64,000 nt of DNA, from contig CM025855.1 in NCBI GenBank assembly GCA_003952965.2, positions 12,494,483 through 12,558,482 of the forward strand, given 5' to 3'. This DNA is from Morella rubra. Lineage: Eukaryota; Streptophyta; Magnoliopsida; Fagales; Myricaceae. The position numbers were made by a program, and so were the translations under genes. The notes beneath the pieces are model-generated. The model did not search any database. It was not told the DNA's origin and saw only the letters and a program-made list of their open reading frames with translations. Of the stretch, positions 22,710-34,429 are shown one piece after another. Positions within the stretch are counted from its first letter, which is position 1; each line of letters opens with the position of its first letter.

Positions 22710-25700
22710 TTGGGTACCAAAGACCAACAACTGATTTTTTTGCAGGAATGCTTGGAGTCCAAGGACATCAAGGAACATTGGGTACTTGATAGTGGATGCT
22801 CCAAGCACATGACCGGAGACAAAAGTTGGTTCAACTCCTTTTGTCTTAAGGATAAAGGCTCAGTCACATTTGGTGATAATGGAAAAGGAAAGATACTTGG
22901 CTTTGGAAGCATTGGTACGTATCCTAATCCTACAATTGAAAATGTTCTTCTTGTCAAAGGCCTAAAGCATAATCTCCTGAGCATTAGTCAATTGTGTGAC
23001 AAGGGAAACCGAGTCATTTTTGAATCATCAATGTGCCTTGTTGAAAATATTGAAAGCAAGAAAGTCTTGTTTGTTGGACATAGATTTGAAAATGTGTACA
23101 TTGTTCATTTAGAGAGCATCTCCTCAGAAAATATAAAATGTTTTTCTGCTCTAAATGATAAAGACAGCTGGTTGTGGCATAGAGGCTTGCTCATGCAAGC
23201 ATGGACCTGATTTCTAAAACTTGCCAAACGAAATCTTGTTTCGGGTTTGCCTAATCTCTCTTTTGAAAAGGATAAAATTTGTGCAGCATGTCAAAAGGGC
23301 AAACAAACCAAAATATCTTTTAAACCTAAAAATATTGTGTCCACTTCTAGACCACTCCAACTCCTACACATGGACTTATTTGGTCCAACCCGAACATTGA
23401 GTTTGGGTGGCAAACGTTATGGCTTTGTTGTTGTTGATGATTTCAGTAGATTCACATGGGTTCTATTCCTAGCTCATAAAGATGAAGCCTTTCATGCTTT
23501 TGAAAAACTTAGCAAGAGAATCAAAATGAAAAAGGTTTTGCTATTTCTAGCATAAGGAGTGATCATGGTAAAGAATTTGAAAATTCCTCCTTTGAAATGT
23601 TTTGTGGAGAAAATGGTATAAACCATAACTTCTCGGCTCCTAGAACTCCTCAACAAAATGGTGTTGTAGAGAGGAAAAATAGGACTCTTGAAGAAATGGC
23701 TAGAACCTTGCTTTGTGAAAACAACTTGCCTGATTATTTCTGGGCTGAAGCAGTTAGCACAAGTTGTTATGTTATGAACCGTTGCATGATTAGGCCTATT
23801 CTCAAGAAAACCCCTTATGAGCTATGGAATGATAGAAAACCCAACATTGGTTATTTTCATGTTTTCGGTTGTAAATGTTTTGTGCTCAACAACAACAAGG
23901 ACAACTTGGGTAAGTTCGATGCAAAAGCGGATGAAGGTATATTTCTTGGTTATTCAACTTCTAGCAAAGCTTATCGTGTTTTTAATAAACGTACCTTAGT
24001 TGTTGAAGAATCAGTTCATGTTGTTTTTGATGAATCTAATGCTCTTATGAGAAAAGATGATGAAGATATTGTAGATCTTGATAAGCTTACCATTGACCAA
24101 GACAAGGGAGAGGCTCTAGTGCAAGAGCAAGAACCTCAAGAGCCTCAAGAAGAGTCTCAACAAGATGATAATGATCTACCAAAGTCTTGGAAATACATCA
24201 AGAGTCATCCTCTCCAACAAATCATTGGTAATGTTGAAAAAGGGGTAAGAACTCGATCCTCTGTACATCAAGCAAATAATCTTGCCTTACTTTCTCAACT
24301 TGAGCCTAAGAACTTTTCTGAGGCTAAAGATGATGAAAGTTGGATCCATGCTATGGAAGAAGAATTAAAACAATTTGAGAAAAACCAAGTATGGCATCTA
24401 GTTCCTAGACCCAAAGATTATCCAGTTATTGGCACAAAATGGGTTTTTAGAAACAAATGGATGAATCTGGGGTTGTAGTGAGGAACAAAGCAAGATTAGT
24501 AGCCCAAGGTTACAATCAAGAAGAAGGAATTGATTTTGATGAAACCTTTGCTCCTGTTGCTCGTTTAGAATCCATACGCATGCTTCTTGCTTTTGCTGTT
24601 ATAAAGATTTTAAACTTTTTCAAATGGATGTAAAAAGTGCTTTTCTAAATGGATTCCTTACTGAAGAAGTTTATGTTGAGCAACCACCAGGATTTGAAGA
24701 TGAAAATCTTTCAAATCATGTATATAAGCTCACAAAAGCGCTTTATGGATTGAAACAAGCACCTCGAGCATGGTATGAAAGGCTAAGCTCTTTTCTCATT
24801 GAAAATGGTTTCTCAGAGGTAAAATTGATACTACTCTTTTCACTAAAGAAAAAGATAATGATTTGCTAATAGTTCAAATATATGTGGATGACATCATTTT
24901 TGGATCTACTAATGAATCTTTATGTCAAGAATTTTCTCAAGTTATGCAAGGCGAATTCGAGATGAGTCTCATGGGAGAATTAAACTATTTCCTTGGTCTT
25001 CAAATCAAACAAAGCAATGAGGAATCTTCATCAATCAAGCAAAATACACTAAAGATCTTCTCAAGCGTTTTTGCATGGAAAATTCAAAACCTATGAGCAC
25101 TCCTATGAGTCCATCCACTAAAATGGAAAAAGATGAGAAAGGTAAAGATGTGGATCAAACCAAATACCGAGGTATGATTGGCTCCTTCTCTATCTTACTG
25201 CTAGTAGACCGGACATAATGTTTAGTGTTTGCATGTGTGCTAGATATCAATCATGCCCAAAGGAATCTCATCTCCTTGCTGTCAAAAGAATTTTTAGATA
25301 TCTTGTTGGCACTCAAAATCTTGGTTTGTTTTATCCTAAGAGTGTTGAATTTAATTTACAAGGATACTCGGATGCGGATTATGCCGGTTGTAAAATTGAT
25401 AGAAAGAGTACTAGTGGTGCATGCCAATTTCTTGGACCCTCACTAGTCTCTTGGTGTTGTAAGAAACAAAACTCTGTAGCTTTATCAACTACGGAAGCCG
25501 AGTATATTGCCGTGGGCAATTGTTGTGCACAAGTATTGTGGATGAAACAACAGTTGGAAGATTTTAATCTTCAATTCTCTCTCATCCCAATAAAATGTGA
25601 CAACACCAGTGCGATAAATCTTACTAAAAATCCAATTCAACACTCTAGGACAAAACATATTGAGATAAAACATCATTTTATTCGTGATCATGCTCAAAGA

Positions 25701-25826
25701 GGGGATATTGTTCTTGAGTTTGTAAATACCGACCTTCAATTGGCGGACATTTTCACAAAACCCCTCAATGAGGATAGATTTTGTTTTATTCGCCAAGAGA
25801 TAGGAATGAGATTTCCTTTGTTTTGA
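22710..25826 (+). pseudogene. pol region (protease, integrase, RT, RNase H) of the SIRE-like element
   Basis: Domains in order are as follows. Aspartic protease (HWVLDSGCSKHMTGD, near 22777). GAG-pre-integrase (LWHRG, near 23175). Integrase core with MDLFGPTRTLSLGGKRYGF and DDFSRFTW near 23370-23460, and PQQNGVVERKNRTLEEMA near 23650. Reverse transcriptase ([20 protein letters not shown] near 24627; catalytic YVDDIIFGS near 24882). RNase H (YSDADYAGCKIDRKSTSG near 25365; SRTKHIEIKHHFIRDH near 25645) ending in ADIFTKPL. Domain content is complete but the frame is broken in several places, so the copy is a fossil although a young one. Confidence 0.92.
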
Positions 25827-25954
25827 ATTGTCGTTAAATACTTGTTCTATCTCTTAAATTGTGTATTGATTGATTTGATCATGTTTTTGAATGATGTTTG
25901 ATCTTTTCTATATGGTTCTTAGCATTAAAATTATTTCATAAAATCATGCTTCAT

Positions 25955-26145
25955 GAAATGGTGTCAACACTTGGTGAAACAAGTGTCAGCACATCTGGTT
26001 TTATGGTTTTTCATTCATGAAGAAGTATGTGTCGACACCATGATATCATGTGTCGACACATCAGCCTTTCACCCGAGAGCATGTTTGCACTATGTTTCGG
26101 GAGCATGACCAATGTGTCGACACATGGTCAATGTGTCGACACATT
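25955..26145 (+). promoter_or_regulatory. Cluster of LTR-like TGTCGACA palindromes before the third ORF
   Basis: Four copies of GTGTCGACAC (about 26029, 26049, 26115 and 26132) and two variants (GTGTCAACAC near 25961, GTGTCAGCAC near 25981) lie between the end of pol and the extra frame. The same motif and the neighbouring phrase CACCCGAGAG are the hallmark of the LTR repeat array. A role as internal promoter or enhancer for the extra frame is inference. Confidence 0.6.
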
Positions 26146-26358
26146 GCTTGTGTAAACCGTTTTTTTAACCAAGGGGCACGATGGTATATTAATCTCTATA
26201 GAGTTAGGGTTCGGCATTTTAGGATCTTTTTCAATCTCAGACCTCTCTCTCTCCCAAACCGTGCGGTTAAGCCTCTCTCTCTCATCTTTCAGTTACCCAC
26301 TCTCTCACTCTAAAACCCACCGGCCGACAGCCCTTTTTCCCCAAAAACCCAGCACTCA

Positions 26359-27835
26359 ATGTCTTCCAGCCGACCCACTCGATCCTCCCAACGAACTCCA
26401 ACCTCTGCCGTCTCCAAAGGGAAGAAGAAAGCACGGGTGAATGAAGATCCCCCTCTCACTCCTGAGGACTACATTTACAGGTCAGGGCTATGCAAAAACC
26501 GTTTTACTCAAGATTTTCGCGATAGGAAAGTTATTCATGGCAGATGGATTGATTTTGAGTGGTTTAGTGCTAATGGATTTGATTTCCAAGACATGTTTAA
26601 GTTTCAAGGATGGGAAACTCTTGTGTCCATCAAAGAGAACTGCTATGTGTACCTAGTGAAGTTAGTATTTGCTAATTTTCAATTCTCTAAGTCAGAGGAT
26701 GCTGATAGTTATGTGAATGGGAAAATATTGGATCTATCTAGTTCCTCTTTGAATTCTTTGGCAAATGCTCCTGATGATGGGAAGAAATTTTTTGAGAATC
26801 ATGGATGGGTAGGACTGTCTGAAGTTGATCCTCTTCACATTCTCAGGGTTGTTTTGGATAATCCAACCCTAGATGAAATTATTAAACCCACAGCAGTGAT
26901 TTAAGTATTTCTAGACGTATTCTCCATCATATGGTCTGCAATATTATTCTACCAAGGACGGGGAAATTTGAGTACATAACCTTCTTGGACTTATTTGTTA
27001 TGTACTGTCTAATCACTCGCACTCCCATGAACCTTGGTCATCTCATGCTCAACCATATGAAGGCTGCAAATGAGAAGAAGAACCAAGGGCTTCCTTATGG
27101 AATGTTCTTCACCCGTGTGTTTCAGATTCTTGAGGTTGATTTAGGGGGTGAAGTAAGAGTACCACCAATGGACACAAGAGAGTATAATCATAAGACTTTG
27201 AAGTTGATGGGGTTTCAGCAAACTAAGGATGGTGATTGGATCAAGAAAGCTGATGCCACCCCTCAAAAGCGAAGTCATAGGGGATCGGCTTCTGAGGCCC
27301 AAAGTGAAGATGAGGAGGAAGCCGCTTTCACCAGAACTCCTGCTACTAGAACTCCGAGAACGCCCTTCTCACCCTCTCCCTTTCCCCCTCTACATTTGGA
27401 GTCACCCTCTCACATTCCCCATACCACTCTCATGAGCCTAACTTTGAATCTATGGAAGCTTCTTTTGGGGATATCAAGGAGGAACAAAGGAAGTTGGGGC
27501 AGCAGTTGGAAAAGTTGTCTCTTGACATGAAGACGGGTTTTGATGACATCAAGGAATTGTTTGCCGCTCATGATGAGCGTTTCAACCTTCTTGATAAGGA
27601 TGTGAGGCTTCTCAAGCATCAAGTTAACAACAGTGTTCGTGTGGCCACCGACGTGATCCAAGCCACCGTGAAAGACTTGAAGTCCTCGGCTCAAGATGTT
27701 ATCACTGCAACTGAAGTTAGTATGGATGTTGATCGCAATCTTCGTCCTCACGTCATGAAATGGACGTATTGGTTCTCCACGACTTGGATGAACTGGTTGC
27801 GGAAGTTTGACGTGGACCATCCTCCTCCTCCCTGA
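26359..27835 (+). pseudogene. Extra 3' ORF region (env-like position) of the SIRE-like element
   Basis: Lies between RNase H and the polypurine tract. The first part (26359-26904) starts with a Ser/Thr/Lys/Arg-rich tail and continues with YRSGLCKNRFTQDFRDRKVI and a conserved-looking globular region. The middle (26931-27290) has LDLFVMYCLITRTPMNLGHL, followed by a Ser/Pro/Glu-rich linker. The end (27452-27740) is a predicted coiled coil (heptad-like KLGQQLEKLSLDMKTGF, LFAAHDERFNLLDKDVRLLK). This resembles the 'putative plant transposon protein' found as a third frame in SIRE-type and related elements. I see no signal peptide or clear membrane anchor, so calling it an envelope would rest on position only. 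It is broken in a few places. Confidence 0.75.
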
Positions 27836-28406
27836 TCTTCTTGCCTTTTCCTGTCACTTCTCTCCTTGCCCGGTTCTTTTTGATGATGCCAAAGGGGGAG
27901 AAAAAGTGCCTAGTTGTAATGCTGATGCCCTAACTCTAATTTGAGGACATTTCTTGTAATCTTGTAATTTTTATGTTATCTTTGTCTTCCTTGTGTTGAA
28001 CATCTGATTATTATTTGTAATGATCCCATCATAGTATTGTATGAATTGTTGAACTTACTCTCTTATAGTGAATGTTTGCTTGTGAAGTTTTTGATAAGAT
28101 TGCCTAAATTTCACTTCACGTGATTAACTCAATCTCTTAACTTCTTGTGATATGAAGTCTTGTGTTCTGATTGAGAAATTGAAGTTTGGGAAGTTTGGAG
28201 GCTGTTCATAGAAGTGTTCTTACTTGCTTTTAAATTTTGGGAAACCTCCATTTACAAAGGAAACTCTTGCAAATTTTTTTGTAAAATCTCAAAGTCCTTT
28301 TTGCTAAAAATGTCATGAAAAACTCCTGCTTGTTCTCAGGGGGAGCTTTTCTATTTGTTAGCAAATTGTTTTTTTTGGTTTTTGTCATCATCAAAAAGGG
28401 GGAGAT

Positions 28407-29702
28407 TGTTAGCCCAAGGTTGTTCTTACAAACAATCCGTCTTGATTTTGATGATAACAAAGTTTTCAAACTTGTTTTAAGTCCTTTAAGATTTTATATT
28501 GAGATTCCTTTTCTAGATCATTACTCTTGTTAATTGATCATCTTTTATAATGCATATGTAAATTTTTTTTAAGAACCATTGAAGTGGAAGTAGTTGTTGT
28601 TAAAACTCAAAATTTTTATGTCTAAGTGTTGGAAGTGTCGACACATTGGACCATGGTGTCGACACATTGAACTAACACCCGAGAGTTGCATTTCAAACCA
28701 TTCAACGTGATTTTTTGACTAAGTGTTGGAAGTGTCGACACATTGGACCATGGTGTCGACACATTGAACTAACACCCGAGAGTTTGCATTTCAAACCATT
28801 CAACGTGATTTTTTGACTAAGTGTTGGAAGTGTCGACACATTGGACCATGGTGTCGACACATTGAACTAACACCCGAGACTTTTTTTTCAGACTAAGTTT
28901 AATGTGTCAGCACATACAACATGTGTCGACACATTGTGTTATTTTGCAGATTCTTGAGCAACGTCACTCACCTCACCTCCAACGACAAGAAACCCTTGGT
29001 GCCTTGAGAAGCTTTAAATAGAAGAAGATGGAGAGAGAAAAGACAAGAAGTGTGCGCCATTAACTCTTGCCCTAAATTCTAGAGAGAGAAAAAGCTTTCA
29101 AAGAGAAAGGAAGCTCCACCATCCAAGAAAGCTCGTACTCCCACTTGAAAATACTGTAGTTTCTTGCAAATCTTGTCTCTTTGCACACCTCAGTACCTCA
29201 TACTTGTTTATTCAGCTTAAAGAGCTTTTACTAAGATTCTCTTTGTACCCATTCTTGAAAAACACGTGAGTGTTTGTGAAAAACACTTGTCTTACTTGTT
29301 GGGTAAAAGAAATCCTCGAGGTTGTGAGGATTTGAGAGAGTGAGTTAAAGTGTAAGCTCAAAAACACTTTGTAAAGGTTACTTAGCACCCGTGAAGCTAA
29401 GGTGTACTTACTATTTGGAAAATAGTGAAGGAAGCCCAAGGAAGTCAATAGCCTTGGGGGTGGACGTAGGCAAGTGTTGGCCGAACCACCTAAAAATACG
29501 GTGTCATCTCTCTATCCTTATCTCCATTTATTTGTTGCACTGTTTGTTTTTTCCTTCATTCTCTCTATTTCCATATTAGTCCTTGTTTATATAGTTTTAT
29601 TCTCTGCTCCTTAGATCTGTTTAGCCTTTTGGGTTTAAAAAGAAAAGGAGAAAAGTTTTATAAAACCCAATTCACCCCTCTTGGGTTGTTTTTGACCTCT
29701 CA
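28407..29702 (+). repeat. 3' LTR of the SIRE-like copia element
   Basis: Runs from TGTTAGCCCAAGG, just after the purine tract AAAAAGGGGGAGAT, to GACCTCTCA, 1,296 bp. It carries about 2.6 units of a 97-98-bp tandem repeat starting at 28622, 28719 and 28817, each with two GTGTCGACACATTG palindromes. Outside this array it is nearly identical to the 5' LTR. Confidence 0.92.
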
Positions 29703-29707
29703 CTATC

Positions 29708-30566
29708 TTTTCTTATTAACTTAAACTTTTGACATAAGTGGTAGATTCACATGGTATTGGAGCCAAGTTCTGAGTTGAGACTTGACTCCACACTTCACCC
29801 CAATTTTAATTAAATATTTCACGTGTTGGGCCTCCCAATAAAAAAAGAGGACGACATATATGTGAGGGGAATTGTTAAAGAATATAATTCAAATAATAAA
29901 ATCTATCTCTTCCTTAATAATGAAAAAATCACATGTTATAGCATGCCCAGATGGTCCTTACATCCATGGCCAACAACTCTTTTCACTTTGTTGAATTATT
30001 ATTTTCTATTTACCCCCTATTTTTTTATATTCCCCCCTCCCAAAAAAAAATTAATATTGCATTTTAGCCCCTTAAAAGCCAAAGGCTGGCTTCGTGGATA
30101 TTGCATATATAAAACAATATTACGATTCTTAGATTTTGAAGCCTCTTAGAAGGGCATTGGACTGCTATAGAAGTAACAAACTACATAAAAAGCAACTAAA
30201 TAAACAAGTTAGAGAAATGCAAACAAACGAGTTGGAGCTTGTTATACTGTTCTTTGACTAGTTTCAATTCTCTTTTGGTGATCTCTGCCCAAAATTAAGA
30301 ATTCTTGTAGTACCAAACTTGAGTATGTACATTCCAAGTCATGTGAGACTCATCTTTCAGCTTTCTTAGTCCTCTTTCTATTTAGATTGCTTGGGCTTGT
30401 GTTTCTTATTTCCAAGAGGACAATAACATTCAGCTGCAAAGTAGAAACAACATTGATCTTGCCAAGAATATAGAGTATAAATTATTGACTTATGTTATTC
30501 GATGGTTTCATTTATATAATTATTGGCTGATACTTATGTCATCTTATTCTAACTAATGAGACTATT
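29708..30566. other. AT-rich spacer
   Basis: No convincing gene. The phrase TGGTATTGGAGCCAAGTTCTGAG at 29754-29776 is primer-site-like (a degenerate Met-tRNA site), a possible trace of an older copia leader on the plus strand. Otherwise AT-rich unique sequence. Confidence 0.45.
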
Positions 30567-30915
30567 TGTAAAAGTTTAATTGGCATTGGCGTGCAAAACA
30601 TATCGGGTCAGTTTAGTCTTCTTGAATGTTTCTAGAAGAGTTTGTTGAAAGCTGAATATTGGAGTCTACAATATTTCTCCATTCAAAAGACAACAGAATG
30701 TTGTTTTGTCTTAGCCACGTTTTGACCTTTTTGCCCTTATCCCTTTAAAAGCCTACCAGAAATGTTACGTGAGTTACATTCATTGAAAACAAATCTAGAG
30801 AGAGAAGCTCCAATAAAGTGAAAAATCCCCTTTGTCTCTATTTCTTTTCTGTACGTTTAATGATCGATTAGAGTGTTGTCATTATTAAATGTGAGAACCT
30901 TTAAAAGATCGTCTT
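30567..30915 (+). repeat. Left LTR (partial) of the inverted-repeat element
   Basis: Matches the first part of the right LTR: TTTAATTGGCAT, TTTTAGTCTTCTT-like, GTTTCTAGAA and ACATTCATTGAAAA recur in the same order and spacing. Similarity fades where the inverted arm begins. Confidence 0.7.
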
Positions 30916-32055
30916 CTTGATCACCAACCGCCAACAATACCGTCTCGCTCTCATTCTCCTTCTCCCCATTTTTATCAAGGAGGATGCCAAACTGAAAACT
31001 CAATAATATGGTTAATCTCAACAACATAGATTAGTTTATCTAACATATATCTCCAAGATAATATATCCAATTAAGAACAAAACTTAATTCAAACAAATAT
31101 AACTAGCACCAACATCTCTTTAAATCGCCAGCATAACATCACTTCCAAAGGTGCATGTTGAAAAGAACCAATGTTAGAAATGATTCTACTGTTTATAAAC
31201 AAACTTATGAAATTCATCCATGTTTACTTCAAAACTACAAATCTGCCAGTAATGCGTTGGAATAGTCAAACACCCATAGAAAATCAAGAAATAGATTTTA
31301 TATACAACACAAGTCTACAAAAGATTACACATAGAAATATGCAAAATATATAATCCAAAGAAATGGTATCCATGTGACATACACCAGCTCAATAAAATAT
31401 ACATAAAATACATTTGCACAAAGTCATTTAAAATTGAATCTTAGCATGTGTAATGATAAAAATAAGCTATCAAAGACACAATATAGTATTTGGCCATAAT
31501 AGAAACATATTAAATGCAATCTACGTGTCAAGGAATCTTGTAAACAAGGATGAGAATAGGACAAAAATACAAAACTTTATTCAACAAAAGCATTTCTTCA
31601 ATACCATTAAACAATCCAAAAGTCCATTTTAGCTCCAGATTTCGAAAATTTCACCAAAGCATCTCAAATCAAGTTGAAATCTAGATCTAAGGCATTTAAA
31701 CAACATGGTAGTAATGAAATAAAAAATTAAATTCAAACAGCCATATATTGAAGGAACACAAAACTTCCCATTTTAATTTCTCATGCTCAGATTTTCACAT
31801 ATAATCTATAGATCTAAAGTTATCTTTGTTAAATCTAAGAAAAGATAATGTATAATTGTTTAATAGCAAGTGAGTAACAAAACCCATAAAAAATTTCAGC
31901 TCAAAAACAACAAAATCACAAAAACCCAAATATGAGAATGTTGGGTTTATCCTACGAGACCACAAATGTACTTCAACATTCAAATAAGGACAAAACAATG
32001 CAAAGTAAGAATTTACTAATCTTTTCTTATTGGTAGTGGGTGATTATAATGGATG
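30915..32055. repeat. Left arm of >1-kb imperfect inverted repeat
   Basis: Its reverse complement follows 32655-33965. Clear anchors are ATTAACCATATTA(T/C)TGAGTT and TTTGGCATCCTC (left 30969-31012, right 33876-33910), TTTAGATCTAT...GTGAAAA (left about 31790-31818, right about 33044-33073), and TTTCTATGGGTTTT-like with ACTCACTTGC-like (left about 31870-31890, right about 32820-32850). The arms differ by substitutions and indels, so the structure is old. Confidence 0.7.
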
Positions 32056-32654
32056 AATCACATAAAAAATCAAGATATGAGAATGGTCTCCTTAGTCAAG
32101 AGCAAAGAGAGTTTGGGTGAGGAGAGAGACAAGTTTTGAAAAAAGTGAAACTGTACAACTTAAGCTCTAGGGTTAAAACACTTGTTTATGCCGAATATGC
32201 CCTCACCACTTACCTAACCTCTCCTCTGCACCTCCAATAATTATAATAGACTACACATAAACGCTACACAAACTATATCAATGAAAATCACAGAATTTTA
32301 TTCATTTACACAATTAATATAGAATCAAAGATATTATCAAAAAGAAAAAAAATTCTCAAGCATGTATTATCTCAAAAACTCAGTGACAACAATAATATGA
32401 CTAAAATGCATTCAACATATTTAATCATGATTAAAATCAAATAAATATATTGAAAAAATGTTTCTTGCCTAAAAGGCAATGTGAGCTACATTACATGTAG
32501 ATATGTCCTTTTTTTTTTTTTCCAAACTTGTTTTGAAGATATTTTAGAAGATGATTACAAACTCTTAGACATAATTTCAACTTGTCTAGCAAGGTTACTA
32601 ACTCGAATAGCAAGTGAATACAATAGTTGGTTCTCTCATTGATTTTAGTTGCAC

Positions 32655-33965
32655 AAATCATCATAATCACTCTCTTGCTTCAATAAAAGGTAAATAATTT
32701 GTATTTTATCACTTTTCTTTAGCTTTTTCTTGTAGTTAGTGGCTTGTGGTCCTGCGGCAATGGACATGTGAGTTGCTTTTGATTGGATTTTGTGATGTTG
32801 TCATTTTTAGTTCTAATTTTCTATGGGTTTTCATACCCACTTGCCATTTTTATATTATACATCATTAAAGTTCAGATTTAACAACTATTATTCAAGATCT
32901 ATGGATTTTTTTTGTTCAAAACCTAGGGTTTGTAAAACTTTACCCCTTTTGAGCTTCTGAATTAATTCTTGCGAAATGTGTTGTCTAAATTATGTATATC
33001 ATCTTTTTGAAGCTGGTTTTTGTGATTAAGCTTATATTCTTTTTAGATCTATGATTTCTATGAAGATGTGAAAACTTGAGCATTACAAGAGACTATGATG
33101 TTTCAAGTTGCTTGAAAAAGTCATTGGTGGTCTTTATTTTTATTTTTTGGTTTTCATTCATATGTTTAAATGTATTAAATCTCTTATAAATATATGGATT
33201 CCAACTTGATTTGATAAGTTTGGATGTATTAGCAAAATATGTTGCAAAAGTGGTTATACGGGTTTTGGGTAGATTAAAAATTTACTGTTTTGACTTCAAT
33301 TTTTTTTCTCATATTATTCTATTGTGTAAATGTCATTTGAATGGCATTTATTGACTTCAATATAGCCGAATGTCACTATTGTGTCTTTGTTGTGTTTGTT
33401 TGTCATAACACGTACTTGGGTTTTGTTTTTAATGGATATTTAAATCTATTCTTTGTGAAGTTGATTGGCTTTCATTTTTTATTTTTCCATTTTATTATGT
33501 TAGTGGAATGACATGTGGATAGTACTTACATTTCTAATAAGTCCGAATTTCTTCATAATGTCCTTGTTGAATTTTTCTATTTTAACACGTGCTTGGATTA
33601 CGTGTGTAATGGATATTTGTCTGAAACTGTTTTAAAATTGTTATTTTATTGATGATATATGCCAACTGGATGACACCCATGAATGCCATTATGCCCCAAT
33701 ACTTTATTGAAGAGTCAGTGATGATATTTTGTCTAGTTTTGTAACCGGGCTTTTTGTTTTAATCACATGATAATTCTTTAATGGTAGATCTATAATTTTG
33801 AATTAAGTTTTGTTCCTAATTGAATATATTATCCTGAATATATATTTTGGATAAACTAATATGTGTTGTTGAAATTAACCATATTACTGAGTTTTCAGCT
33901 TGGCATCCTCAATGACAAAAAGGGGGAGAAGGTGAATGAGAAGGAGAATCAGAGTGAAAAGTTTT
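32655..33965. repeat. Right arm of >1-kb imperfect inverted repeat
   Basis: Partner of 30915-32055, with about 600 bp of spacer between the arms. Its outer end contains AAAAAGGGGGAGAAGG (33917-33932), a second purine tract typical of the region upstream of a copia 3' LTR, so this arm is in the element's sense orientation and the left arm is the inverted copy. Confidence 0.7.
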
Positions 33966-34429
33966 TGGATACATGTATGCATATATGAAGTTTTTGTTGG
34001 CTAAAATGCTTGTTGCATGCTTTACGTACTGTTGAAACTTGTTAAATGTTGCTAGTTTTTGTTTTGATTACTCATTGCTTAGTCTATACTTTAATTTCTT
34101 TGAAATTGTCTAATGTGATGATGGTTGAGATTTTGGATAGTAAGAGTTGTTTGATAGGGGGAGTTGCTCACTATTATGTTGAAAGCTATTGCTAGTCTCA
34201 GGAGGAGACATGTTTTAACCAATATGAGCTTATACCTATTGTTTTTAATAATATGTCTTATTTTGAACTAACACTTTTTCTAATGAGTTTTTTAGATATG
34301 TATTTATGATGTGATTGGTGTAGGTATCTCTATGTAAAATGTTTCATGTGGTGGTGATCAACATGACTCATTATTTTTTATTTACATGCTAGTGTTGGTT
34401 TTGTCACGAAGAATGCCTGAGGGGGAGAT

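Larger units (their letters stand above)
19736..29702 (+). mobile_element. SIRE/Maximus-like Ty1/copia element with extra 3' ORF, 10 kb
   Basis: A full-length insertion: 5' LTR 19736-21061, primer site, gag, pol, extra frame, polypurine tract (28393-28406) and 3' LTR 28407-29702, flanked by the perfect TSD CTATC (19731-19735 and 29703-29707). Pol order is protease, integrase, reverse transcriptase, RNase H, which defines Ty1/copia. The large LTRs, the long gag with two zinc knuckles and the additional frame between pol and the 3' LTR fit the SIRE/Maximus lineage. The LTRs are very similar apart from small indels and a different tandem-repeat arrangement, so the insertion is young. The coding part is broken in roughly ten places. 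Confidence 0.93.

Noticed and set aside
21564-23000. Minus-strand frames opposite gag and protease
   Set aside because: Shadows of the plus-strand copia coding region.
26359-27835. Extra frame as a true envelope gene
   Set aside because: No signal peptide, glycoprotein or membrane-anchor pattern is evident; only its position is envelope-like.
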